The position numbers and the translations under genes were made by a program. Under the pieces are notes generated by a model. That model was not told the origin of the DNA, ran no database searches, and worked only from the letters and a program-made list of their open reading frames with translations. Shown here piece after piece: positions 50,139-58,111 of a stretch of DNA of 64,000 nucleotides. Source of the DNA: Bacillota bacterium (GTDB lineage Bacteria; Bacillota; Clostridia; Christensenellales; Aristaeellaceae); the NCBI GenBank assembly GCA_023411375.1, contig JAEYOW010000005.1, positions 31,350 to 95,349 of the forward strand, given 5' to 3'. Position 1 is the first letter of the stretch, and each line of letters starts with the position of its first letter.

Positions 50139-50160
50139 AACTTGATAATGGAATAGGCGA
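50136..50160 (+). other. Putative right end of the ICE (att site)
   Basis: The recombinase stop is at 50136-50138 and the A-rich run from 50161 is already the U-tract complement of the tRNA operon terminator. The ICE/chromosome junction should lie between. A related sequence occurs at 47740-47764. Confidence 0.55.
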
Positions 50161-50206
50161 AAAAACAAAGTATCCATATAGGACTTTCACGTCCCATATG
50201 GATACT
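50159..50206 (-). terminator. Terminator of the tRNA operon
   Basis: On the minus strand AGTATCCATAT...GTCC arms pair over 15 bp with one mismatch (50206 to 50169), followed by TTTGTTTTTT. It ends the tRNA cluster and lies at the ICE junction. Confidence 0.88.
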
Positions 50207-50211
50207 AAGAA

Positions 50212-50299
50212 TGGTGCGGGAAACAGGACTTGAACCTGCATGTCCTAAACGAACACTAGAACCTGAATCTAGCGCGTCTGCCAATTCCGCCATTCCCGC
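50212..50299 (-). tRNA. tRNA-Leu (CAG)
   Basis: Acceptor GCGGGAA/TTCCCGC, anticodon stem CTAGA/TCTAG with loop TTCAGGT (anticodon CAG), a class II variable arm, T-loop GGTTCAAGTCC, encoded CCA. Last gene of the operon, next to the ICE. Confidence 0.95.
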
Positions 50300-50331
50300 A
50301 TGATGCCTTCTCCTGGCGGAGAGAAGGACTT

Positions 50332-50416
<85 letters not shown>

Positions 50417-50444
50417 ATGTATTAGGGATACCAACCAAGGAAAG

Positions 50445-50520
50445 TGGAGCCGGCGATGGGACTTGAACCCGCGACCTGCTGATTACAAATCAGCTGCTCT
50501 GCCAATTGGGCTACGCCGGC
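50445..50520 (-). tRNA. tRNA-Thr (TGT)
   Basis: Acceptor GCCGGCG/CGCCGGC, anticodon stem CTGAT/ATCAG with loop TTGTA-type giving TGT, T-loop GGTTCAAGTCC, CCA encoded. Confidence 0.95.
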
Positions 50521-50542
50521 GCACAGCCCACGGCAAAGATGA

Positions 50543-50619
50543 TGGCGACCCGGAAGGGGCTCGAACCCTCGACCTCCAGCGTGACAGGCTGGCATTCTAA
50601 CCAACTGAACTACCGGGCC
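50543..50619 (-). tRNA. tRNA-Asp (GTC)
   Basis: Acceptor GGCCCGG/CCGGGTC, anticodon stem CCAGC/GCTGG with loop CTGTCAC (GTC), discriminator G as usual for Asp, CCA encoded. Confidence 0.95.
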
Positions 50620-50625
50620 AGATGC

Positions 50626-50702
<77 letters not shown>

Positions 50703-50720
50703 ATAGCCATTTAGAGAAAA

Positions 50721-50795
50721 TGGTGACTCCTAGGGGATTCGAACCCCTGTAGCCGCCGTGAAAGGGCGGTGTCTTAACCACTTGACCAAGGAGCC
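50721..50795 (-). tRNA. tRNA-Glu (TTC)
   Basis: Acceptor GGCTCCT/AGGAGTC, anticodon stem CCGCC/GGCGG with loop CTTTCAC (TTC), T-loop GGTTCGAATCC, CCA encoded. Confidence 0.95.
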
Positions 50796-50815
50796 ACGCT
50801 TGGCGTCGCGTTTTC

Positions 50816-50892
50816 TGGTCGGGGTGAAGGGATTCGAACCCCCGGCCCCATGCTCCCAAAGCACGTGCGCTACCAGACTGCGCTACACCCCG
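50816..50892 (-). tRNA. tRNA-Pro (TGG)
   Basis: Acceptor CGGGGTG/CACCCCG, loop TTTGGGA (TGG), T-loop GGTTCGAATCC, CCA encoded. First gene of the operon. Confidence 0.95.
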
Positions 50893-50923
50893 TCCTAACG
50901 TGCCCACACAGGCGACGTTGATT

Positions 50924-50952
50924 ATTTTACACATTCCATCAACGCTTGTCAA
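50924..50952 (-). promoter_or_regulatory. tRNA operon promoter
   Basis: Minus strand: TTGACA (50952-50947), 17 bases, TAAAAT (50929-50924), about 32 bases before tRNA-Pro. Confidence 0.88.
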
Positions 50953-51130
50953 GTGCATTTTCAAAAAAAGTCCATCTTTCTTTGTTGCCTGTTCTAAGCC
51001 GGCCCGGATGCGTTTGTCCCTGTCCTGGGCCCATGATTGTAAAATTACGCCTTCCTCCCCTGCCCAATTCAGGCGACGTGTGGTATAATCAGAAGCGGAT
51101 CGATAAAACACCTCGAAAGGAACCATGCCG

Positions 51131-52285
51131 ATGATTATCATCAACCGCATGCTGGCCCTGTGCCTTTGCCTTCTCCTGTTTGCCCTTCCCGCCCTTTCGG
51201 AAGGTGCGGCTGCCGTACCGCCGCCTGAAGAGGCTCTTCCAGAAAATATAGAGGTTGAGGGCTTTGCCACGGATGAAGAACCTGCCGCCGTTGAAGCTGA
51301 CGCTGTGAACGAGGTGGCAAGCATAGAGGGCCTGACGCCCCTGTATACCACCAAAATCAAGCCCTTTGCCGCCAACGGTACCTCCATCCGCATGCGTGCG
51401 CGTCAGGATGGCGATAGCGACGTGGTCTGCGTGATCGACAAGGGCGAAATCATTACGATTTATGCCGTCCATCCCACGTATGTGCTTGCGGAATATAAGG
51501 GGAACGTCGGCTATATCATCCGCACCTGGATTGATGAAAACGCTACGACCATTAACCCCGCAACCACCCCGCCCTATGGCGTGACGCTATCCCAGTATGT
51601 CGCCACCGCAACCGCCCCCGCCAACGTTTACACCCGCCCGTCGCTGGACGCCGAGGTTAACGATATCGTCGTCGGGCAGGGCAGCAAGGTGGCCGTGCTT
51701 GAATTTGTGGATGGGTTTGCCAAGGTGCTCTACTGGCGCAGCTATGGCTATATTGACGCGCGGCTGCTGACCGACCTGGTGGTTGTATCCGCTACGGACA
51801 ATCCGCTGAGCAATGATACCCCCATCGCCGCTTTTTGCAGTTTTTTTGCCTATAACACGGGCTCCGAAGGCAACGACGGCCGCTGTAAAAACATCGTGCG
51901 CACCTGCGAGTTGATGTCTCGTGTGATGGCTCCCGGCGAATCACTCGACTTTAACGCGCAGATCGGCCCCTACACGCGCGCCAACGGCTACTTTCCCGCG
52001 CCTGTGCTGGTCAACGGCGGCAGCCAGATCGGCTCGGGCGGCGGCACCTGCCAAAGCAGCAGCACGATGTATAACACCATCCGCCAGCTGCCGGGCATTA
52101 CGGTGCTTGCGCGCCGCCCGCACGGCCCCGGCAGCGCCCGCTACCTGCCCATGCACCAGGATGCGGCGGTCGGAACCGACACCCTTAACCTCATCTTCCG
52201 CAACGATAATGAATTTCCTATCCGCATCGTTGCCGAAAGCACGGGCGAGGGTACCCTCTGCATTCAGATTTTCAGGGAGGATTGA
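51131..52285 (+). CDS. VanW-family protein with SH3 domains
   Basis: A 384-residue exported protein. ATG 51131 has GAAAGGA nine bases upstream; ATG 51125 is too near. Signal peptide (LALCLCLLLFALPALS), two SH3-like domains (GTSIRMRARQDGDSDVVCVIDKGE; ANVYTRPSLDAEVNDIVVGQG), then a VanW domain with LMSRVMAPGESLDFNAQIGPYTRANGYFPAPVLVNGG and GSGGGTCQSSSTMYNTIRQL. VanW proteins are wall-associated; the GGGTCQ part holds the likely nucleophile or binding Cys. Enzymatic role unproven. A TG-TATAAT-type extended -10 lies at 51080-51088. Confidence 0.9.
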   Translation: MIIINRMLALCLCLLLFALPALSEGAAAVPPPEEALPENIEVEGFATDEEPAAVEADAVNEVASIEGLTPLYTTKIKPFAANGTSIRMRARQDGDSDVVCVIDKGEIITIYAVHPTYVLAEYKGNVGYIIRTWIDENATTINPATTPPYGVTLSQYVATATAPANVYTRPSLDAEVNDIVVGQGSKVAVLEFVDGFAKVLYWRSYGYIDARLLTDLVVVSATDNPLSNDTPIAAFCSFFAYNTGSEGNDGRCKNIVRTCELMSRVMAPGESLDFNAQIGPYTRANGYFPAPVLVNGGSQIGSGGGTCQSSSTMYNTIRQLPGITVLARRPHGPGSARYLPMHQDAAVGTDTLNLIFRNDNEFPIRIVAESTGEGTLCIQIFRED

Positions 52286-52366
52286 AATCCGCTTTCGACC
52301 TGCGCAAAGGAGCACTTCAATGTCTGCGCGGACGGTTGCGTCCATGCTGGACGGCCTTCCAAGTAA

Positions 52367-52405
52367 ACAGCCGCGACCGGGAGAGCCGGTTGCGGCTGTT
52401 TTTTA
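52367..52405 (+). terminator. Terminator of the first VanW gene
   Basis: ACAGCCGCGACCGG pairs with CCGGTTGCGGCTGT (14 bp, one G-U) around a short loop, then TTTTTT. Confidence 0.92.
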
Positions 52406-52420
52406 TGAACAGAAGCCCGT

Positions 52421-53392
52421 CTACCTTCCCTCCAGACCTTCCTCCGCCTTAACCTCCGCAGGCGCCGCCCGCCTGTCCGGCCATTGTGCCATTACGATGC
52501 CGCACATCATAGCCGCGCAGCCAAGGTATTCCCTTGTACTCAGCTGGTCGCCCAAAATCAGCCAGCCCGCGATAACCGCAAATACGCTCTCTAGGCAAAG
52601 TATCAGCGAGGCAACGGTGGGGTCGGTGTCCTTCTGGGCGATGATCTGCAAAGTGTAGCCGATTGCCCCGCTCATTACCCCCGCGTAAAGAATAGGGATT
52701 GCGCATGCCCGGACGGCCTCCCATGTGGGATGCTCCGTGAACGCCGATACCAGCAGGCAAAGGACAGAAACCACAAAAAATTGCAGACAGCTCATTTTGA
52801 CACAGTCTGTTCTGCGGCTGAAATGGTCGATAACAAGTATATGCCCAGTAAAGCTGAGCGCGCCCAGCATCAGCAGCCCGTCGCCGGGGTCGATCGCAAA
52901 GCCGTCCTTGATACAAAGCAGGTATAGCCCCACCGCGCTGACAACCACCGCAGCCCATACCAGCCTCCGCACGCGCTTTCCCCAAAACAGTCCCAGCACC
53001 GGCACCAGCACGATGTACAGCGCCGTTAAAAAGCCTGCCTTGCCCGCGCCAGTCCCCATGTTGATACCCATCTGCTGAAACGCGCTTCCCAATCCCAGCA
53101 GCACGCCGCACCAAAGGCCGCCCAGCAGAAGGTCCTTTCGCTGCCGCCGTGTCATTTTCAAGAAGGGTACGCCTCCGCCTGTGTTTTCCACATCCGCCGT
53201 TCCCTCCCGCGCCGCCTTCCTCTCCATCCATAACACCAACGGCAGCAGCGCCAGCCCGGCAAGCCCCATGCGCAGGCCGTTAAAGATAAACGGCTCCAAG
53301 CTGTCAGACGCAACATCCTGCGCTACAAAGGCAACGCCCCAAATCATCGCTGTCAGCAGCAGAAGCAAATTCGCCCGAACGGATTTTCTCAT
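52421..53392 (-). CDS. DMT (EamA) family transporter
   Basis: A 323-residue protein with ten predicted membrane helices and two EamA repeats: ANLLLLLTAMIWGVAFVAQD at the start and AGVMSGAIGYTLQIIAQKDTDPTVASLILCLESVFAVIAGWLILGDQL in the second half. I chose ATG 53392 because the first ATG at 53404 overlaps the AAAAAAGGA ribosome site. These transporters export metabolites or drugs; the substrate is unknown. Confidence 0.92.
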   Translation of the reverse strand: MRKSVRANLLLLLTAMIWGVAFVAQDVASDSLEPFIFNGLRMGLAGLALLPLVLWMERKAAREGTADVENTGGGVPFLKMTRRQRKDLLLGGLWCGVLLGLGSAFQQMGINMGTGAGKAGFLTALYIVLVPVLGLFWGKRVRRLVWAAVVVSAVGLYLLCIKDGFAIDPGDGLLMLGALSFTGHILVIDHFSRRTDCVKMSCLQFFVVSVLCLLVSAFTEHPTWEAVRACAIPILYAGVMSGAIGYTLQIIAQKDTDPTVASLILCLESVFAVIAGWLILGDQLSTREYLGCAAMMCGIVMAQWPDRRAAPAEVKAEEGLEGR

Positions 53393-53415
53393 AGTAACAA
53401 CCATCCTTTTTTAAC

Positions 53416-56412
53416 TTACAAGTTCAGCCTCAGGCGGCTGCATATCTCGCTTTTCTTAAGCAGCTCCGTCATTTCTTCGGCAGGCATAGGCCTGCGGCCA
53501 TAGTATCCTTGCATATAATCGCAACCGATGCTCTTTAAAAACTCCGCCTGTTCGCGCGTCTCCACACCCTCGGCGATCATCGGCAGCCTCATGCGCCTGG
53601 CCATCTCCACCACGGAAATCAGGATAATGCTTCCCCTCTCGCTTTCGGAGTTAAGCAGGAATTTCATATCCAGCTTCAGCGTATCCACCGGCAGGTCCTT
53701 GAGCGTATTCAGCGAGGAAAACCCGCTTCCGAAATCATCCATCTCCACCCGGAAGCCCCTTTCGCGCAAAGCGGCAACCACGCGGCATATATGCGTTTCA
53801 TTTTGGATATAGGCGGTTTCGGTGATTTCCAGCCGAAGCGCGTCGCGCCTGAGTCCGTAGCCGTCTACCTCCCGCGCAAGGCGGTCCGCAAAGCCGCTTT
53901 CAAACGTGTCCACCCTCGAGACATTAACCGCCACAGAGACATCCTTGTTCAGTTCCTCGCGCCAGCGCGCCATCTGGGCCAACGCCTCGTTGCGGATAAA
54001 ATCGCTCAGACGGGTAATCAGCCCGTTCTGTTCAAAAATAGGTATAAAGACCCCTGGGGGAATAAAGCCGTACTCCGGATGTTCCCACCGCGCAAGCGCC
54101 TCCACGCCGGAAATGCATCCCGTTTTCAAGCTGTATTGCGGCTGGTAATATACCTTAAACTGCTGCCCGCGCAGCGCCTGAGGCATATCGGTGATGATGC
54201 GTTGCTCCAGCTTCATCTGGTTTTGCATATCATCGTTATAATACGCGTAACGCCTGAACTGTTCACCCTCGGCGCAGCGCAGGGCAATCAGCGCCCGGTC
54301 TATCATCATACCGACGCTATAGTCCCTATCCTCAATATTGAAAATGCCAAACCTGGTGATAAACTCATAATCCTTGGGATAGGTTTCAAACCAGCGGTCC
54401 ATGTTCCTGACCATTTCCGCAGGCTTTAGCCGGTCGGTAAGCCGGCAGCATACAAAGCAGTCTCCGCCCAAATGCCCATAGGTTGCCGTTTCATCTTCCA
54501 ACCCCGCCCGCAGCGATACGGCCATCGACAATACCAGCCGCTCGCCCTCGGCCTTGCCAAACAGCTCGCCATACGCCCCAAAACGGTCCATTTCCCAGCA
54601 AACAATCACAAAGCGCTTATCCGGGCAGGCGTCCAGCATGCGGCGCGTTGCCTCCATAAACCCCATCCGGTTCAGAATGCCGGCCGCCTCGCTGAAATGC
54701 GTCTGCTTTCGAAGCAGTCGGTTTCTGCGGTGCTCTGCGATCACGCGCTCCTCCGCCTCACGCTGAAGGCCCTCGCTCTGCCGTTTCCTCTGCTCCGCCG
54801 CCTGCGCCCTTCGCTGCCCGCGCGCCACGGCCGCAAAATAAAAATGCGAGCCAAGCACCACAAACGCACCCATACCCAAAATTAAAATCAGCACCATACG
54901 GTTTTGATACAGCCGTTCCCCCAACGTATAGGCGTACGGATTTCCAGCCGTGTTTTGAAGCAGAGCCGCGTTCAGCTCGCGATCGTCCAGGCTGTGGATG
55001 GCTTTGTTGAGAATCGTCAGAAATTCCGGTTGCTCTCCGGCGCTTACCGCGAGACGCATCTGTTCGTCCACACGGTAGGCAGGAAAAAGCTCAAGGTTCT
55101 CGAAATAGGGGCTCTTCAGCCCCGCCATGGCCACGAGCTCGTTTTCAAAGCACAGGTCGGCCCTACCGGCCGCCACTGCTGAAAGAGCCTCCTGGCTGGT
55201 GGAGTAAACCTTAACCAACGCATTTGGGTAATAGGAAAGCAGATAGCCGTCGATGGCCGCCAGGCTCTCCTGTCTGGCGAAGCTAAGCCCGTCCGTCTCC
55301 TTCAGCTGCCTGCCGCTTCTGCCGACGGCTACCAGCGCGCTGCCCATCAGCGGCTCCGACAGGCGAAAGCTGCCGGGCATTTTTGTGGCATAGGATTGCA
55401 TGACGGGCGCCACTATGCGCGCCTGCCCGGTTTTAAGCGCTGCGTCGATGGTTTCCCCCTCCGGAAAAGGGATGTATTCAAACCGCAATCCGCTCTTGCG
55501 CCCAACAAGCTCCAGCAGGTCGCGGGCTACCCCGTCTGTAATGCCCGTATCCGCGTGGTATTGGCTAAGCGTGGGACCAAGGTTAAAAAGCATGACGCCA
55601 ACCGGCCCGCAGCGCTCTATATAGGCAAGCTCCTCCTGCGTATAAATACTGTCCGGCATTTCCCGCAGGCTTTCCTCCGCCAGCTCGTCAAACAGTCCGG
55701 GCCGGTCGGCAAGCATCGCATCCATCGCGGCGTTTAGTTCGTCAAGCAACGCCGTATTTCCCTTGCGAACCGCCGGATAATACGGTGCGGGGCTAAAGCT
55801 GGCAACCGCGCGCAGGCCGGGGACCGATGGTTCCGCGCCGCTGAGCATCGCATCCAGCGCGCCAGTATATAGCGCGTTATGCATTTCCTTTTCATCCGTG
55901 AAGCGCACCAGCTCCGCTGAAATACCTTTTTCCGCCGCATACTTCGTCCACTCGATCTCGTGTACGCTGCCATCCATAACGCCGACCGTAATGGCGGGCT
56001 GGCCCGAAAGGTTTAATCCGTTCAGCCGCTGATTGGACCTGAGGGCTATGAGAAAGATATTGTTGATTCCGCAACTGCGCTCCGCAAAATCGACCGCTTC
56101 TTCCCGCTCGCTGGTCCAACGCAGCGTGCCCAGGATATCGACCTGCCCATTTTCCAGCCGCTCCATGCATTGCGGCCAGGTCCCCACGGTCCATTCCAGC
56201 TTCCAGCCCGCATATCCGCACAGCCGCTCAAAAAGCTTCACAATATAGCCCTTATAGTTTCCATCGCCGTCGATGCTAAAATAGCCCTCGCATACAAATA
56301 CTCCCACGCGCACCGTTTCAATCGCATCCGTCTCGCCAGCCGCGCCTGTACAGGCAAGGAAAAGCAGCAGCGCCAGCGTAAGAAAAAGCGCCGCGTTTCG
56401 CCGCTTTTGCAT
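53416..56412 (-). CDS. Membrane sensor with two SBP_bac_3 domains, degenerate GGDEF and EAL
   Basis: A 998-residue protein: signal peptide 1-25; first periplasmic-type binding domain about 33-250 (TVRVGVFVCEGYFSIDGDGNYKGYIVKLFERL); second about 270-490 (GPVGVMLFNLGPTL, LRFEYIPFPEGETIDAAL); membrane helix about 515-535; GGDEF-like about 590-715 with GGDCF instead of GG(D/E)EF; EAL about 745-985 with EALARWEHP, NVSRVDTF, DDFGSGFSSL, KLDMKF, IAEGVET and QGYY. The EAL residues look complete, so it probably breaks down c-di-GMP in response to an amino-acid-like ligand; the GGDEF is probably inactive. Confidence 0.92.
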   Translation of the reverse strand: MQKRRNAALFLTLALLLFLACTGAAGETDAIETVRVGVFVCEGYFSIDGDGNYKGYIVKLFERLCGYAGWKLEWTVGTWPQCMERLENGQVDILGTLRWTSEREEAVDFAERSCGINNIFLIALRSNQRLNGLNLSGQPAITVGVMDGSVHEIEWTKYAAEKGISAELVRFTDEKEMHNALYTGALDAMLSGAEPSVPGLRAVASFSPAPYYPAVRKGNTALLDELNAAMDAMLADRPGLFDELAEESLREMPDSIYTQEELAYIERCGPVGVMLFNLGPTLSQYHADTGITDGVARDLLELVGRKSGLRFEYIPFPEGETIDAALKTGQARIVAPVMQSYATKMPGSFRLSEPLMGSALVAVGRSGRQLKETDGLSFARQESLAAIDGYLLSYYPNALVKVYSTSQEALSAVAAGRADLCFENELVAMAGLKSPYFENLELFPAYRVDEQMRLAVSAGEQPEFLTILNKAIHSLDDRELNAALLQNTAGNPYAYTLGERLYQNRMVLILILGMGAFVVLGSHFYFAAVARGQRRAQAAEQRKRQSEGLQREAEERVIAEHRRNRLLRKQTHFSEAAGILNRMGFMEATRRMLDACPDKRFVIVCWEMDRFGAYGELFGKAEGERLVLSMAVSLRAGLEDETATYGHLGGDCFVCCRLTDRLKPAEMVRNMDRWFETYPKDYEFITRFGIFNIEDRDYSVGMMIDRALIALRCAEGEQFRRYAYYNDDMQNQMKLEQRIITDMPQALRGQQFKVYYQPQYSLKTGCISGVEALARWEHPEYGFIPPGVFIPIFEQNGLITRLSDFIRNEALAQMARWREELNKDVSVAVNVSRVDTFESGFADRLAREVDGYGLRRDALRLEITETAYIQNETHICRVVAALRERGFRVEMDDFGSGFSSLNTLKDLPVDTLKLDMKFLLNSESERGSIILISVVEMARRMRLPMIAEGVETREQAEFLKSIGCDYMQGYYGRRPMPAEEMTELLKKSEICSRLRLNL

Positions 56413-56560
56413 TTCCTCCCCCTTTCCGGCGGTTTTGATGTGAACCGCCGTTCAAAACAGTATCAATATTACAGCACGCCGCGGTTTTTGTCCATGTTCC
56501 TCGTGGGATTTTTGCTGAAATCCGGCGTTTTCGCGCCCGTGCCAAACCCCAAAACGTCTA

Positions 56561-56590
56561 TTGACGAAAGCGCCTGAACACCCTTATAAT
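56561..56590 (+). promoter_or_regulatory. Promoter of the second VanW gene
   Basis: TTGACG (56561-56566), 18 bases, TATAAT (56585-56590), 58 bases before the start codon. Confidence 0.75.
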
Positions 56591-56647
56591 GGTTTAGCGA
56601 AATCCCATTTTGAACAGATTTCGCCAATTGGAATGATGGGAGCTTGA

Positions 56648-58006
56648 ATGCATATGAATCAGCCGTTTCGCCGTCTTGCGCTTTTTTTGCTGACGGTCCT
56701 TCTTGCCGTACAGCCATTGGCGGCCTTTGCAGAAGGCACGGAGGCGTCTTCTGCTCCAGAGGCTACCCCCTCCGCCGTCGAAAACGCAGCTTCCGAGGCC
56801 GGCGAGGTGCAGTTTGTCGCCGTCGCGACCGTTGCGCTCAAGGTACGCCGTGCTCCGGACAAGTCCGCGACCGGCGGCGACAGCATCCCCATGGATGCCT
56901 ATGTCTATATTCTTGAGCTGGGCGAGGAATGGTGCAAGGTCCGTACTCCCTATCTGGACGGTTACGTTATGACCAAGTACCTGGCCGACATCCGCGAATA
57001 CGTCGATTCGACGGGCGCGCTGGGCGAGGTGGTGGATTCACCCTCCGCCACGGTTGAGGTAACAGCGGGTTTTGACAGCCAGGAGGCCTTCCAGGAAAAG
57101 TACTATGCGCATGGCGTTAAAAACGCCGCCATCTATGCCGAACCCGACGAACGCAGCCGCAGGCTTGGCTCCGTGCCCACCTACAAGCAGGCCGTCGTCA
57201 GCAAGATCAGCGGAGACTGGTGCTTCCTGCGCTATAAAAACATATACGGTTACGTCCGCTGCGACAACCTATTCAAATGGGACCGCATCGATCCCTACGC
57301 CGGCGATATTCCCGGGCTGACGGTCTATCCGCTGATGGCGTTTGTCAATCATACCACCAATGTATACAGCATGGAGGATAATTCCATCCTCACCACGATC
57401 AACCCCGGCGCGGCCGTATGCGTGGAGGAGCTTGATGCGATGGGCCGCTACCCGCTGCCCTACTGGCGCACCACGGGCTATATCATGCAGGACGACGTGG
57501 CCTGGCTGACGCCCGTCGTCCCCTACGAGGAAGCCCAGCCGGGCGATTTGATCAGCGTGATGACCACCTATTACGCGGTCGGCATCTCCACCCTACAGTA
57601 CCAGGGCCGCAACTGGAATATCCGCCTTTCCTCCTCCATGATCAACGGCACGGTTTTGCAGCCCGGCGAAAGCTATAATCAGAATGAGGTCATCGGGCCC
57701 TACCGCAAATCCACCGGCTACCACAAAGCCCCCATTATGAGCCAGACCGCGCTGTGGGGGTATGGCGGCGGCACCTGCCAGGTCAACACGACCTTCTACA
57801 TCTCCACCATTCAGCTTCCGCTGCTGGTCACGCACCGCAGGGTGCACGCGGACGTTGGCATCTACTATGCCAAGAAGGGCTTCGACGCCGCCGTCGGCGG
57901 CGGAAATATCAACCTGACGATGGTAAACACGTTGCCCTACGCCATCCGCTATCAGCTCTACATCAGCGACGGCGTGCTCACCTGTTGCATTTACAGGGAG
58001 AGCTGA
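56648..58006 (+). CDS. VanW-family protein with SH3 domains, second copy
   Basis: A 452-residue exported protein from ATG 56648 (GGGAG six bases upstream). Signal peptide (LALFLLTVLLAVQPLAAFA); three SH3-like segments (VALKVRRAPDKSATGGDSIP; NAAIYAEPDERSRRLGSVP; NHTTNVYSMEDNSILTTI); VanW domain with GTVLQPGESYNQNEVIGPYRKSTGYHKAPIM and YGGGTCQVNTTFYIS. It is a longer paralogue of the 51131 protein with the same GGGTCQ core. Confidence 0.9.
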   Translation: MHMNQPFRRLALFLLTVLLAVQPLAAFAEGTEASSAPEATPSAVENAASEAGEVQFVAVATVALKVRRAPDKSATGGDSIPMDAYVYILELGEEWCKVRTPYLDGYVMTKYLADIREYVDSTGALGEVVDSPSATVEVTAGFDSQEAFQEKYYAHGVKNAAIYAEPDERSRRLGSVPTYKQAVVSKISGDWCFLRYKNIYGYVRCDNLFKWDRIDPYAGDIPGLTVYPLMAFVNHTTNVYSMEDNSILTTINPGAAVCVEELDAMGRYPLPYWRTTGYIMQDDVAWLTPVVPYEEAQPGDLISVMTTYYAVGISTLQYQGRNWNIRLSSSMINGTVLQPGESYNQNEVIGPYRKSTGYHKAPIMSQTALWGYGGGTCQVNTTFYISTIQLPLLVTHRRVHADVGIYYAKKGFDAAVGGGNINLTMVNTLPYAIRYQLYISDGVLTCCIYRES

Positions 58007-58027
58007 GGCGAAACGCCGGGTTATTAG

Positions 58028-58079
58028 AAACCGCCCGGAACCAGGCGCAAACGCGCGCTTGATTCCGGGCGGTTTTTTT
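58028..58079 (+). terminator. Terminator of the second VanW gene
   Basis: AAACCGCCCGGAA pairs with TTCCGGGCGGTTT (13 bp), loop about 22 bases with its own GC pairing, then a run of T residues. Confidence 0.92.
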
Positions 58080-58111
58080 GTTCCTTCCCACGCTGGGGCA
58101 TTGCTGCACGA

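Noticed and set aside
52107..52658. Plus-strand frame over the VanW end and transporter antisense
   Set aside because: Crosses a strong terminator and two genes; no ribosome site.
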